The notes under the pieces: model-generated
Database searches by the model: none
The model's input: only the letters and a program-made list of their open reading frames with translations
Told to the model about the DNA's origin: nothing
Translations under genes and position numbers: made by a program
Shown here: in pieces, positions 54,671 to 63,102 of the stretch
Numbering within the stretch: position 1 is the stretch's first letter
Layout: each line of letters starts with the position of its first letter
Assembly: GCA_016715985.1 (NCBI GenBank)
Contig: JADJXD010000001.1
Span: forward strand, 1,116,001 to 1,180,000
Length of the DNA: 64,000 nucleotides
DNA from: Saprospiraceae bacterium
GTDB taxonomy: Bacteria; Bacteroidota; Bacteroidia; Chitinophagales; Saprospiraceae
Direction of reading: 5' to 3'

Positions 54671-54744
54671 AATGAAAGATCAAAAAATGAAGAATGCAAA
54701 TATTTTGGAATTAAACTTTATCATAAATAGAAACAAATTTAAAT

Positions 54745-54776
54745 AACAAGAGCTTTCGTAAACGAAAGCTCTTGTT
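54745..54776. terminator. Terminator between gldN and purH
   Basis: AACAAGAGCTTTCG (54745-54758) and CGAAAGCTCTTGTT (54763-54776) form a perfect 14-bp stem with a 4-nt loop. It lies 20 bp behind the gldN stop and separates the gld operon from purH. Confidence 0.9.
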
Positions 54777-54796
54777 TTATAAATTTTATTAGAAAA

Positions 54797-55684
54797 TCAA
54801 TATTCCCAAAGGTCATGCTCAAAATTGAGAAGCTCATTTTTGATTTTCTCAGATTGAAGTAACATATCGATGCCAGTTCTGTCCACTTCTGCATTCGGAT
54901 CAGGAATAAAATAATCTTTTAACCTGTAATCAAGCACATTTGACTTTTTATAAATGTAGCTGGTAAAAACTCTGGTATCAAATAAATCTGTCCAGGTCAT
55001 TGGAGCTATATCATTATTATCATTAAATACTCTGAACTTAGAAAGCGGCATTCTTGCTTCAGGATAATATACCCAAAATAATGGATATGGTGGTATTCCG
55101 TTAGCCTCATCTTCAGGGCTCACATATATAGGTGCAATACCTAAAATACGTACATCCACCCTTGACCTTTGTTTATCAAAATACCAAACTTCTTTTACTC
55201 TGTATGAATAAATATTCTCCCAATTCACATCATTTTTAACAATTTTGATCACTTCCGTATAGGTTTCATAATCAAAATCCGGGATGGTATCCACTTTTGA
55301 CAATTTACCGTCAACCTGCTCCGGAGTTAAAGCAGTTGTAAACTTTTCATCAGAAAATACAGTGATATCACCATTCTGAATCATTTGTCTCAGGGTATTG
55401 AACAAGTTCAACTCCTGGCTTCTGAACGGGAGATTCAATTTTTCACGGGTATCAATAACACGTTGAATCCTTTTCTCCCAGGATATATCTGCTTCACGAA
55501 TAGGCTGAAGTGCTAACAATTTATTTTCAACTACCAGTCTCTTAGAAACAATGTCGTCAATAAATATGTCTTCAGCAGGAATGGATGATTCCGTTTTCTG
55601 AGCGTCATCCGGATTCTGTCCAAAAACAGAAAAGGAGATAAAAGTTGCACAGAAAAATAATCCAAATCTCAAAAATGATGTCAT
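54797..55684 (-). CDS. gldN: T9SS periplasmic ring-associated protein GldN/PorN
   Basis: The 295-residue protein has a signal peptide (FGLFFCATFISFSVFGQ). Its body contains the family blocks IREADISWEKRIQRVIDTREKLNLPF, VKEVWYFDKQRSRVDVRILGIAPIY and RMPLSKFRVFNDNND. GldN forms the periplasmic ring under the outer membrane together with GldK. It is the last gene of the porP-gldK-gldL-gldM-gldN group, 29 bp behind gldM. Confidence 0.95.
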   Translation of the reverse strand: MTSFLRFGLFFCATFISFSVFGQNPDDAQKTESSIPAEDIFIDDIVSKRLVVENKLLALQPIREADISWEKRIQRVIDTREKLNLPFRSQELNLFNTLRQMIQNGDITVFSDEKFTTALTPEQVDGKLSKVDTIPDFDYETYTEVIKIVKNDVNWENIYSYRVKEVWYFDKQRSRVDVRILGIAPIYVSPEDEANGIPPYPLFWVYYPEARMPLSKFRVFNDNNDIAPMTWTDLFDTRVFTSYIYKKSNVLDYRLKDYFIPDPNAEVDRTGIDMLLQSEKIKNELLNFEHDLWEY

Positions 55685-55713
55685 TTCAGAAAAATTATTT
55701 ATTAAAAAAAATA

Positions 55714-57291
55714 TTATTGTACATCAAAAGCCAAAGTACCTAAATTCCTCTCAGCTACATCACCGGGACACTTACATTTAATATCCTGAAATATAAACTT
55801 ATCACCCGGTACTGCTTTTGCCTGTAAACCAGCTGCCTGGCCCACAAGTTTTGGACCTGTATTAGGAGCGAATTCAGGATCTTGTCTTTTTGCAATTCTA
55901 ACTAGTAAAAATGAACCGATATTACATTTTGCATCAAAGTCAAAACCATCAAGAGTTGGAACTAAACCTCCAAGACCTTTAAAAGTTCCGTTACCAATTC
56001 TTCCACCTCTCTCCTTAGGCCCTAAAGTGGGGACGGGATCCGGAATCTTTTTAACTCTATATTCTTTAGTTGCAGAGATACCCGGTGCAGAAACAGTGAT
56101 CATTGCTTTACTTCCATGCGGGCCCGGAACCTTTACATTATATGTACCATCAGAATTTTTTGAAATTGTACCTCCTGACATACTTACATTTATCTGAGCT
56201 GAAGGTACACCCGCTGCAGAAACTTCTACAGGATTTTCTACCCCCATATAAAAAACATTCATCTTGGAAGCAGAAATGGTAACTGATCGCTCTCCTACTT
56301 CATATTCAAATGTTTGTCTGTAAGGAGTTTTTTCGCCACTTACCGGATTCGTAACAACTGCCACGGCTTCGTACTTTTTAACTCCAACAGAACTTGCAGC
56401 TTGTGTCCACTTGGCACTTCCTTCCTGATCAACATTCAGATTAGCTCCATTAACGGATATAGATATACCTGTATTACTTTCACCACCTGCTGCTGCACTC
56501 AGAAAAACTTCAGTTTCAAAGTTTTCTCCTTTAATGACATATGATTTCTTAGGTGCGGAAACGACTCTGAATTTATTAAATTTAAGGTCATCCGTTAAAC
56601 CAACTTTTCCTGCAAGATAATTCAGAACAAGTGCTTCTGTACTTTTAATATCATTTGAAAATTTAGAAAAAATAGGCATACAAGCTCCCAATGGCATGTG
56701 ACCAAAAGTAAAGTCTGCCCAGTTTTTCTTTTTATTTGCAGATTTTGTCCAACTCTCTTCATCTATTGATATCGGAAGTTTATTAGCATATTCTGCTCTG
56801 TCACCTTCATCAATTAATTCAAGCATTTTGGCATTAATCTCCAACATCTTATTCTTCAATTCCTCTCCCTGACCATTGTTAACCAAAAATCTGGTGGTGG
56901 CATCATAATCTCTCTTCCCTTTCAATTCTTTAACGCCAAAATTCAAAACATAATCTCCATCATCATGCGTACCATTTTTATCCCCGGCTTCGTCTATGAC
57001 TCCATCCATAATAGAATTTATGAAATCAGTTCCTTGTTTGGAAATATCACGTACTACATCAACTCTATCTGCATAAGTTTGCAGGTTAGATGCTTTTTTT
57101 GCACCACTTTTAATTTGTTCAGGTAAGTCATTGTTGGATGCATCCAATGCATCATTGGCTTTTACAAGCCCTTTATTTACCATATCAAAGGCATTAAATA
57201 TTTCCGCAGAAACGTTCAAAGCCAACAACGCAGTCAGGACAAGATACATAACGTTAATCATGAGCTGCCGCGGTTCCTTAGGTATTGACAT
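55714..57291 (-). CDS. gldM: T9SS motor/shaft protein GldM/PorM
   Basis: The 525-residue protein has one N-terminal membrane helix (MINVMYLVLTALLALNVSAEIF, residues 11-32), with the conserved IPKEPRQ before it. A long periplasmic part follows. The helix inserts into the GldL motor and the periplasmic domains reach the GldK/N ring. Late domains show VSVSAAGVPS-like strands and the FGE-independent DFDAKCNIGSFLLVRI block. It lies 47 bp behind gldL and 29 bp before gldN. Confidence 0.96.
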   Translation of the reverse strand: MSIPKEPRQLMINVMYLVLTALLALNVSAEIFNAFDMVNKGLVKANDALDASNNDLPEQIKSGAKKASNLQTYADRVDVVRDISKQGTDFINSIMDGVIDEAGDKNGTHDDGDYVLNFGVKELKGKRDYDATTRFLVNNGQGEELKNKMLEINAKMLELIDEGDRAEYANKLPISIDEESWTKSANKKKNWADFTFGHMPLGACMPIFSKFSNDIKSTEALVLNYLAGKVGLTDDLKFNKFRVVSAPKKSYVIKGENFETEVFLSAAAGGESNTGISISVNGANLNVDQEGSAKWTQAASSVGVKKYEAVAVVTNPVSGEKTPYRQTFEYEVGERSVTISASKMNVFYMGVENPVEVSAAGVPSAQINVSMSGGTISKNSDGTYNVKVPGPHGSKAMITVSAPGISATKEYRVKKIPDPVPTLGPKERGGRIGNGTFKGLGGLVPTLDGFDFDAKCNIGSFLLVRIAKRQDPEFAPNTGPKLVGQAAGLQAKAVPGDKFIFQDIKCKCPGDVAERNLGTLAFDVQ

Positions 57292-57338
57292 TTTATATTA
57301 TTTTTATAATGTTATACAATCTATTTAAACCTCTGGAA

Positions 57339-57923
57339 TTATCCTTTTGCTGAATAAGCAGAAAGAACGTTTCCATACACAGCATTCAATGAAGTTAAGT
57401 TTTTGCTTAACTGAGACATTTGTGCCTGATATTGTTTAGTGTCTTCAACGCTCGAATTGAGTGTTGCCATTGCTTCGTTCATTTTTGAATAAAAGTTATT
57501 CATTGTTTTCAACTGCTCTCCGGTCTGAGAGAAATCTACTTCCTGAAGTGCCTTTAATGAACCAAGACTTTTTGACATAGATTGTAACTCTGATAACATT
57601 CCACCAAGATTTTTTTCTACTGCATCCGCATTTAAAGATCTTGCAGGTGTTTTTCCTGTAGAATCTGCTGTTAACGGGTTGATGTAAGACGTATATTCAT
57701 CTAATCCCGGATACAATTTTTCCCAGTAATAATCCTTTTCAGGACCTAAAATACCTAAAAGTGCAAACAATACCGCTTCGACAATCAGACCGATAGTAAT
57801 GGCAGGTCCTCCCCAAGGCTCACTATTGATTTTTCCCAGTGCTCCGATCATTACAACTGATGCTCCAAGACCTATTAGTAAATTTTTTCCGTACTTAAAT
57901 ACAGGTGATTTAAAAAAACTCAT
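57339..57923 (-). CDS. gldL: T9SS proton-driven motor protein GldL/PorL
   Basis: The 194-residue protein has two membrane helices near the N-terminus (LLIGLGASVVMIGALGKI, about 15-32, and AITIGLIVEAVLFALLGILG, about 41-60). A family linker (GPEKDYYWEKLYPGLDEY) and a cytoplasmic helical tail with coiled-coil character follow. The Glu in the second helix is the place where the motor is thought to couple to protons. The length is somewhat short for the family but complete. It is between gldK (147 bp) and gldM (47 bp). Confidence 0.95.
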   Translation of the reverse strand: MSFFKSPVFKYGKNLLIGLGASVVMIGALGKINSEPWGGPAITIGLIVEAVLFALLGILGPEKDYYWEKLYPGLDEYTSYINPLTADSTGKTPARSLNADAVEKNLGGMLSELQSMSKSLGSLKALQEVDFSQTGEQLKTMNNFYSKMNEAMATLNSSVEDTKQYQAQMSQLSKNLTSLNAVYGNVLSAYSAKG

Positions 57924-58070
57924 TGCTTTGTAAATTTTTGTTAATGTTAAATAATAAGTTGATATTCAAAAATACAGGCAGTGTTAATGACCTGTACACT
58001 TTAGCCATAAATAATTAGATATTGAATTCTTTGTAACTTTCAGATAAAAGTTAACCTGATTCAACCTTTT

Positions 58071-59303
58071 TTAAAAGTCATTAATTGACCTTCCCAAATA
58101 AGTCAGAACACATCTGAACCCTATGTAAGACTTTGTTGTATCCTGAAACTCCCAAGTTCTGGTACTTGTCTGACAATAGTAAGAGATATCTTTCCATGAT
58201 CCACCTCTAATTACTTTTCTTTTAAATGCATCCGGATCAGTTTCTTTGGCATCATATCTGTAATCTGAATTTAAATCATGTTGATGTTGATAAATGTTTT
58301 CATGGAATGCCGTAATTGTCCATTCCGAAACATTACCTGCCATATTAAACAAACCATAATCATTTGGAAAGTAAGCATCTGCTTTTACAGTTGTAAGTCC
58401 CCCATCTTCAGGATAATTACCTCTTCCTGGTTTGAAATTGGCTAATAAACAACCTTTCGCATTTCTGATATAAGGGCCACCCCATGGATAAGGAGATATG
58501 TCATGACCTCCTCTTGCGGCATGCTCCCATTCTGCTTCTGTAGGCAATCTGAATTCTTCTGTATTAGGCTCGTCGCCTTTGTACATATCCCATAATTTGG
58601 TTCTCCAGTTACAGAATGCATTTGCCTGCTTCCAGTTAACACCAACTACAGGATAATCATCAAACGCCGGATGCCAGAAGTAATTTCGTGCACTTGGCTC
58701 GTTATAAGAATAGGCGAAATCTCTGATCCAGCATAGAGTGTCGGGATAAACAGCAACTTCTTCTTTTCTGATAAGAGAAGCTCTGGACGCAGTACGGTCA
58801 CTGGCAGCTTTTTGCCAATCTATCCATTGATATTTGTGAACCAGTTTTTTGGTATCGATTTCTCTTTTACCATCAAATCGATTGTCACCCTGATAAAACA
58901 TTTCATCAAGAGCTTCATCTTCATAATCAAGTTCCATTTCCCAGTCTATGCGTTCGTTTCCAAAATCATCTTCATAAAAATCCCCAAGGATTGTATGTGA
59001 AATTGAATCACGAACCCACTCAACAAACTGACGGTATTCATTATTGGTGATTTCGGTATCATCCATGAAGAATCCGGCTATAGATATAGCTTTTGCTCTT
59101 TGTGTGTATGTTGAAAAAACATCCTGATCGCTCTGACCAATATGTAATGTACCGGAAGGAACATATACCATGCCGAATGGGTTAATCCCAGCCCACTTGG
59201 GTCTGTTCTGAGCTCCGACCAACTGGCCATTTTCTTTTTTACCGCACGAACTGATAAGAAAGATTAATGCAAAAAATAAAGACAGATTTGATAAACTTTT
59301 CAT
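58071..59303 (-). CDS. gldK: T9SS outer-membrane lipoprotein GldK/PorK
   Basis: The 410-residue lipoprotein has the signal FALIFLISSC with lipid-linked Cys20. The body is an FGE-sulfatase-type fold: GMVYVPSGTLHIGQSDQDV, FFMDDTEITNNEYRQFVEWVRDSI, YPVVGVNWKQANAFCNWRTKL, RLPTEAEWEHAARGG, NMAGNVSEWT and RKVIRGGSWKD. It forms the periplasmic ring with GldN. It lacks no key block. It is preceded by porP with a 301-bp gap that may hold an own promoter. Confidence 0.95.
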   Translation of the reverse strand: MKSLSNLSLFFALIFLISSCGKKENGQLVGAQNRPKWAGINPFGMVYVPSGTLHIGQSDQDVFSTYTQRAKAISIAGFFMDDTEITNNEYRQFVEWVRDSISHTILGDFYEDDFGNERIDWEMELDYEDEALDEMFYQGDNRFDGKREIDTKKLVHKYQWIDWQKAASDRTASRASLIRKEEVAVYPDTLCWIRDFAYSYNEPSARNYFWHPAFDDYPVVGVNWKQANAFCNWRTKLWDMYKGDEPNTEEFRLPTEAEWEHAARGGHDISPYPWGGPYIRNAKGCLLANFKPGRGNYPEDGGLTTVKADAYFPNDYGLFNMAGNVSEWTITAFHENIYQHQHDLNSDYRYDAKETDPDAFKRKVIRGGSWKDISYYCQTSTRTWEFQDTTKSYIGFRCVLTYLGRSINDF

Positions 59304-59604
59304 TTTTCCTTTAGCGATTTTACGAATAAATTGTCGAAATTCTATAATAGAAGGCGTAAAGATAAATCAGTATTTCAAAATTGCAAGTATTTTAAATTTG
59401 AATTTTAAAATTATTTTCCTCCTTCCAAATCTTTAGCTGATGAATAACGTAAATATTTTACGAATATTGCGATGAAGTACAAATTTGATACCACTCTTTA
59501 ACGGTACCTTATATTTTAGAAAAATATTATCCTGATACATATGAAAAATTTAATATAAATAAACACTAACTTTCTCGATACGTTACAGATTTATATTATG
59601 ATTT
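59304..59604. other. Intergenic region between porP and gldK
   Basis: These 301 bp are strongly AT-rich, without a gene or clear terminator. The gap is long for one transcript, so a separate gldK promoter is possible; no full promoter match was seen. Confidence 0.4.
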
Positions 59605-60567
59605 TTATAAATGTCTGGGATTATATATAATTTTTGGTGGCAAGCCTATCCCGATTAATTTATTCAGATTATAACTTAAGAGTATCTCATGACTTCCTTC
59701 ATTTACTAATCTCAGTTCAGAAATCCCGATATCATAACTATACGAAATTGTATAATTATTATTTATTTTACTTCCTATTACTACCCCGATAGCATCTAAT
59801 GAAGCTGAATTATACCCTCGAAATGTCAGTCCGCCAAACACGCCGCTATTCATTTTATACAAAGCAAATATATCTAATTGAAGCGCTGCCTGATCCGCTT
59901 TTAATAATAAACCGGATATCAAACTTGAAAATCTGTCCAATTTATATTTGTATTGCATAAAAACGTTGCCAAAAAATGACTTTTTATAGTTTGCGGGACC
60001 AATAGCTATGGTTTGTGGAGGCAATTCACCCAAAGTAATACCTGCTTCGACATCTTCTCCAAAAAAATATGCTGCTATTTCATAATTTATACCCATACCC
60101 GTAAATGTACTTTTATCGAGAATGGGGTCATTGTGATCAATACCTCCTTCATAATTTCCATCCGGTGTTAAAATCCCACTTCCATCCACGCTCACATAAT
60201 CCAATCCGGCTCTTCCCCCAAATGACAGAAAACCAATCGTAGTGGACATGACATAATTGTAGGATAATTTTACGGCTGACTGATTAATTAAGCCAGATCT
60301 TTGATTTGAAATAGAAAATCCTATTGCACCATTCCATAAATATACCGGCATATGTGCTCCGGCAAAAAAAGTTTTTGGATTTCCGGTTAATGTATTATAC
60401 TGATCTCTGTATATAAGATTGGCACTCAACGATCTGTCCAATCCACCATAAGCCGGATTTTCGTAATATTTATTCAACATGAATTGAGTGAACTGAGGTC
60501 TTTGCTGCGCAGTGACTTGTATCTCATAAATGAAGGTAAATATTATAACGAATAAAATTCGGATCAT
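59605..60567 (-). CDS. porP: T9SS outer-membrane protein PorP (PorP/SprF family)
   Basis: The 320-residue protein has a signal peptide (ILFVIIFTFIYEIQVTAQ). The mature start QRPQFTQFMLNKYYENPAYGGLDRSLSANLIYRDQY is the family hallmark. Strands such as GFSISNQRSGLINQSAVKLSYNYV and the end EILLSYNLNKLIGI follow. By position in front of gldKLMN it is the core PorP, distinct from the SprF-like proteins at 1-471 and 23545-24543. Confidence 0.93.
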   Translation of the reverse strand: MIRILFVIIFTFIYEIQVTAQQRPQFTQFMLNKYYENPAYGGLDRSLSANLIYRDQYNTLTGNPKTFFAGAHMPVYLWNGAIGFSISNQRSGLINQSAVKLSYNYVMSTTIGFLSFGGRAGLDYVSVDGSGILTPDGNYEGGIDHNDPILDKSTFTGMGINYEIAAYFFGEDVEAGITLGELPPQTIAIGPANYKKSFFGNVFMQYKYKLDRFSSLISGLLLKADQAALQLDIFALYKMNSGVFGGLTFRGYNSASLDAIGVVIGSKINNNYTISYSYDIGISELRLVNEGSHEILLSYNLNKLIGIGLPPKIIYNPRHL

Positions 60568-60707
60568 ATCAAAACTTTTGATACTCTAAAATCTGTAAAC
60601 TAAAAATAAAGAACTCAAATCAAAATACAATAATAAGAAAAATATAGTCAAATAAGGTTTTATGTCTAAAAAATTAATGTTAAACTTTACTTCTATTGGT
60701 ATTCTAC

Positions 60708-61493
60708 TCAGTCAATCATTAATTTCAATCTATCAAATGCCGGTAATATACCTGGCGGTAAGTTTTTCTTTAAATCTTCATATCTACCCAGATTATGAGA
60801 TATATGGGTAAAAAATGTTTTCTCTGCATTTATTTTTTCGCTGATCTCAATAGCTTCAGTAAGATTAAAATGCGAGTAGTGTGGTCTGATTTGTAAAGCA
60901 TTAAGGACCAGTACCTTTAAATTTTTTAACAGACCAAAAGTCTCATCGTCAATCAGTGATGCATCTGTTACATATGCAAAATCTCCGATCCTGTATCCCA
61001 ATATCGGTAGGTTCCCATGCATAATTCTTAATGTAGTTATCTCAATTGCATTAAACAATGTGAATCGCTCATTATATCCTACAGAATGACAAACCACTCT
61101 TGGTATTCCCGGATACGGATCATTTTCAAAAATATATTTAAACCGACTTTTTACATCCGCAAGAACTCTTTCAAGACCATAAACAGGCATGTCATATTGT
61201 TGTCTGAAATTGAAGGGCCGGATATCATCCAATCCAATGGTGTGATCATTGTGTTCATGTGTAAGCAATACTGCATCCAGTCGCTGTACATGGTTAACAA
61301 GCATTTGTTGTCTGAGATCCGGTCCGGTATCAATCAATATGTTCTTACCAAATTGCTTAATCAGTAATGCGCTACGAAGTCTCATGTCTTTTTCATCGGG
61401 AGAAGTACACACGGCGCAGTCACAGGTTATGACAGGCACCCCTTGAGATGTACCCGTTCCTAAAAATGTCACTTCTATTAGATGATTACTCAA
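60708..61493 (-). CDS. MBL-fold metallo-hydrolase, PhnP-like
   Basis: The 261-residue cytoplasmic protein starts with VTFLGTGTSQGVPVITCDC.VC, whose Cys24, Cys26 and Cys29 form the structural zinc site seen in PhnP-type enzymes. The catalytic metal motif is THEHNDH (78-84), with later His and Asp ligands in MHGNLPILG, YVTDASL and HYSHFN. PhnP-type enzymes are phosphodiesterases; the real substrate here is open. It is 12 bp behind a short gene of unknown role on the same strand. Confidence 0.92.
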   Translation of the reverse strand: MSNHLIEVTFLGTGTSQGVPVITCDCAVCTSPDEKDMRLRSALLIKQFGKNILIDTGPDLRQQMLVNHVQRLDAVLLTHEHNDHTIGLDDIRPFNFRQQYDMPVYGLERVLADVKSRFKYIFENDPYPGIPRVVCHSVGYNERFTLFNAIEITTLRIMHGNLPILGYRIGDFAYVTDASLIDDETFGLLKNLKVLVLNALQIRPHYSHFNLTEAIEISEKINAEKTFFTHISHNLGRYEDLKKNLPPGILPAFDRLKLMID

Positions 61494-61505
61494 ACCTGAT
61501 AATCT

Positions 61506-61790
61506 TTAATTTTTTTCGACTAAAGAAAGATGAGATTTATGTACCTGTTGAAATAACAATCTGGATTTATCACTTAATTTTTCTTCATCAACGGATATAA
61601 TAAAAAGAATGTCTGTCAAAATATTCACCCGGCTTTCCGTATCAAAAAATTTATTGACCACTACTATTTTTTTATCATCAACAATACAATACCCTGAATT
61701 GAAGTTACCTTTTTCATATCGAACTGAATATTGGAGTTCTTCAAAAAGTTGTTCAATCTTTTTTAAAGTTGGTTTTGAATGTTTAGTCAT
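61506..61790 (-). CDS. Conserved small protein of unknown function
   Basis: The 94-residue protein reads KPTLKKIEQLFEELQYSVRYEKGNFNSGYCIVDDKKIVVVNKFFDTE, then a helical end. It has no signal peptide and no known domain. It is translated just ahead of the MBL-fold gene (12 bp), and this pair is a neighbourhood I associate with Bacteroidota. It may be a small adaptor or regulator; that is a guess. Confidence 0.7.
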   Translation of the reverse strand: MTKHSKPTLKKIEQLFEELQYSVRYEKGNFNSGYCIVDDKKIVVVNKFFDTESRVNILTDILFIISVDEEKLSDKSRLLFQQVHKSHLSLVEKN

Positions 61791-61851
61791 CTTAAAATAG
61801 TTGTGATATAAAAATATAAAATTAATACATAGTAAGTGAGAAATACTTTTT

Positions 61852-61879
61852 TAAACCATAATTCTTCAAATATGGTTTA
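61852..61879. promoter_or_regulatory. Palindrome upstream of the PorT-like barrel gene
   Basis: TAAACCATA (61852-61860) and TATGGTTTA (61871-61879) are perfect arms around 10 nt, 35 bp before the start at 61915. It has no T-run in the plus direction, so it is more likely an operator or a leader hairpin than a terminator. Confidence 0.4.
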
Positions 61880-61914
61880 TCCTATATACCTTTACTCTTA
61901 AATTTAACGTAAAA

Positions 61915-62526
61915 ATGAATTTATTTCATCGAATTTGCATCATAGTATTAACTTTCATAATTAATTTTTCAGGTCTCGGTACAAATGAAATTCTTGGACA
62001 GGGGTTCAAAGGCACCGCTATTATCGGAATGAATGCTTCCCAGGTTGATGGCGACGATTGGGCAGGTTATGACAAGTTTGGTCTGCAGGTTGGTGGCAGA
62101 TTGTCATATCGAATGGAAGGATCAATGGATGTGTCACTTGAAATGTTGTACAGTCAGCGAGGGGCAGCCGAAAAAAGATTTGCTAAAGGAGATGAAAAAA
62201 ACATCCGTCTTAATTATTTTGAAATCCCTGTCATCTTTTCACTGAAAGATTGGTACATTGAGAAAGGAGATTACTATAAAGCACGGGCTGAAGCGGGCCT
62301 TTCATACGGATACCTATTTGAAGTACAAACACCCCTGTTTGACGAGCAGAACTTTAAGAAAAACGACTTAAGCTGGCTTTTAGGCGTAGGTTATCAATTT
62401 GGCAGAAGAATCGGAATGTCATTGAGATATACTTCTTCATTCGGTAAAATTTACAGAAACGAAATAGAAAATACCAATACTTTACTCAGTTATTTTTTAT
62501 CGGCACGTCTGGAATTTCATTTTTAA
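61915..62526 (+). CDS. Outer-membrane beta-barrel protein, PorT-like
   Basis: The 203-residue protein has a signal peptide (IIVLTFIINFSGLG...ILGQ). It shows the eight-strand barrel pattern of the PorT/outer-membrane-beta-barrel group: GTAIIGMNASQVDGDDWAGYDKFGLQVGGRLSYRM, VSLEMLYSQRGAAEK, LNYFEIPVIFSLKDW, KARAEAGLSYGYLF, SWLLGVGYQFGRRIGMSLRYTSSFG. PorT itself is a T9SS accessory factor; with T9SS genes close by, such a role is possible, but many barrels of this type do other things. Confidence 0.85.
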   Translation: MNLFHRICIIVLTFIINFSGLGTNEILGQGFKGTAIIGMNASQVDGDDWAGYDKFGLQVGGRLSYRMEGSMDVSLEMLYSQRGAAEKRFAKGDEKNIRLNYFEIPVIFSLKDWYIEKGDYYKARAEAGLSYGYLFEVQTPLFDEQNFKKNDLSWLLGVGYQFGRRIGMSLRYTSSFGKIYRNEIENTNTLLSYFLSARLEFHF

Positions 62527-62581
62527 AGCACATCTGAAATCAAGAAAATTTTAAGTATTGTACAATTTTAATTAAAATTAC

Positions 62582-63076
62582 ATGCAGAAAAATATTTTAA
62601 TAAGCCTTTTCGCATTGGTCATCTTTGGAATCTCTTGTGATTCTAGAACACCTACTCAAGACAAAACGAATAACATTCCCCCTAAAACTTCTGTAGCCCA
62701 AAATAATGAACCTATCCCCGGTGTCACTGCCGAAGTGATGCAGAGATTATTGGATGATTGTACTTTCATCGATTACATTTTTCATAATTTGCCTATCAGT
62801 CTGAGTCAGGACGAGCGACCGAGTATTCAACAAAATGTATTATATATTGAATTCAACAGGCCAGTTGTAAGAATACCGGAAGGTTGCAGGCCCATAGCAC
62901 GTAAATTTTTTCAGATAAACGGAGAGATTGTATATGATGTAGATGTCTATTTTACAAAGGGTTGTGCTTTCTATGTTTTTGTGAAAGACAATAAACCAGT
63001 TTATGCAAATTATATTTCGAAAGATGGTGTAGCCTTTTATAACAATATGATTAGCATGGTACAAAAACCGAAATAA
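62582..63076 (+). CDS. Lipoprotein of unknown function
   Basis: The 164-residue protein has a lipoprotein signal (ISLFALVIFGISC, Cys19), a Pro/Thr-rich linker, then a compact domain: MQRLLDDCTFIDYIFHNLPISLSQDE, then IPEGCRPIARKFFQINGEIVYDVDVYFTKGCAFYVFVKDNKPVYANYI. Three Cys are spread over it (about 60, 100, 122). I do not recognise the family. It lies 55 bp behind the barrel gene and may be in the same transcript. Confidence 0.75.
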   Translation: MQKNILISLFALVIFGISCDSRTPTQDKTNNIPPKTSVAQNNEPIPGVTAEVMQRLLDDCTFIDYIFHNLPISLSQDERPSIQQNVLYIEFNRPVVRIPEGCRPIARKFFQINGEIVYDVDVYFTKGCAFYVFVKDNKPVYANYISKDGVAFYNNMISMVQKPK

Positions 63077-63102
63077 CCCATTGTTTTAATATCATATGGA
63101 TA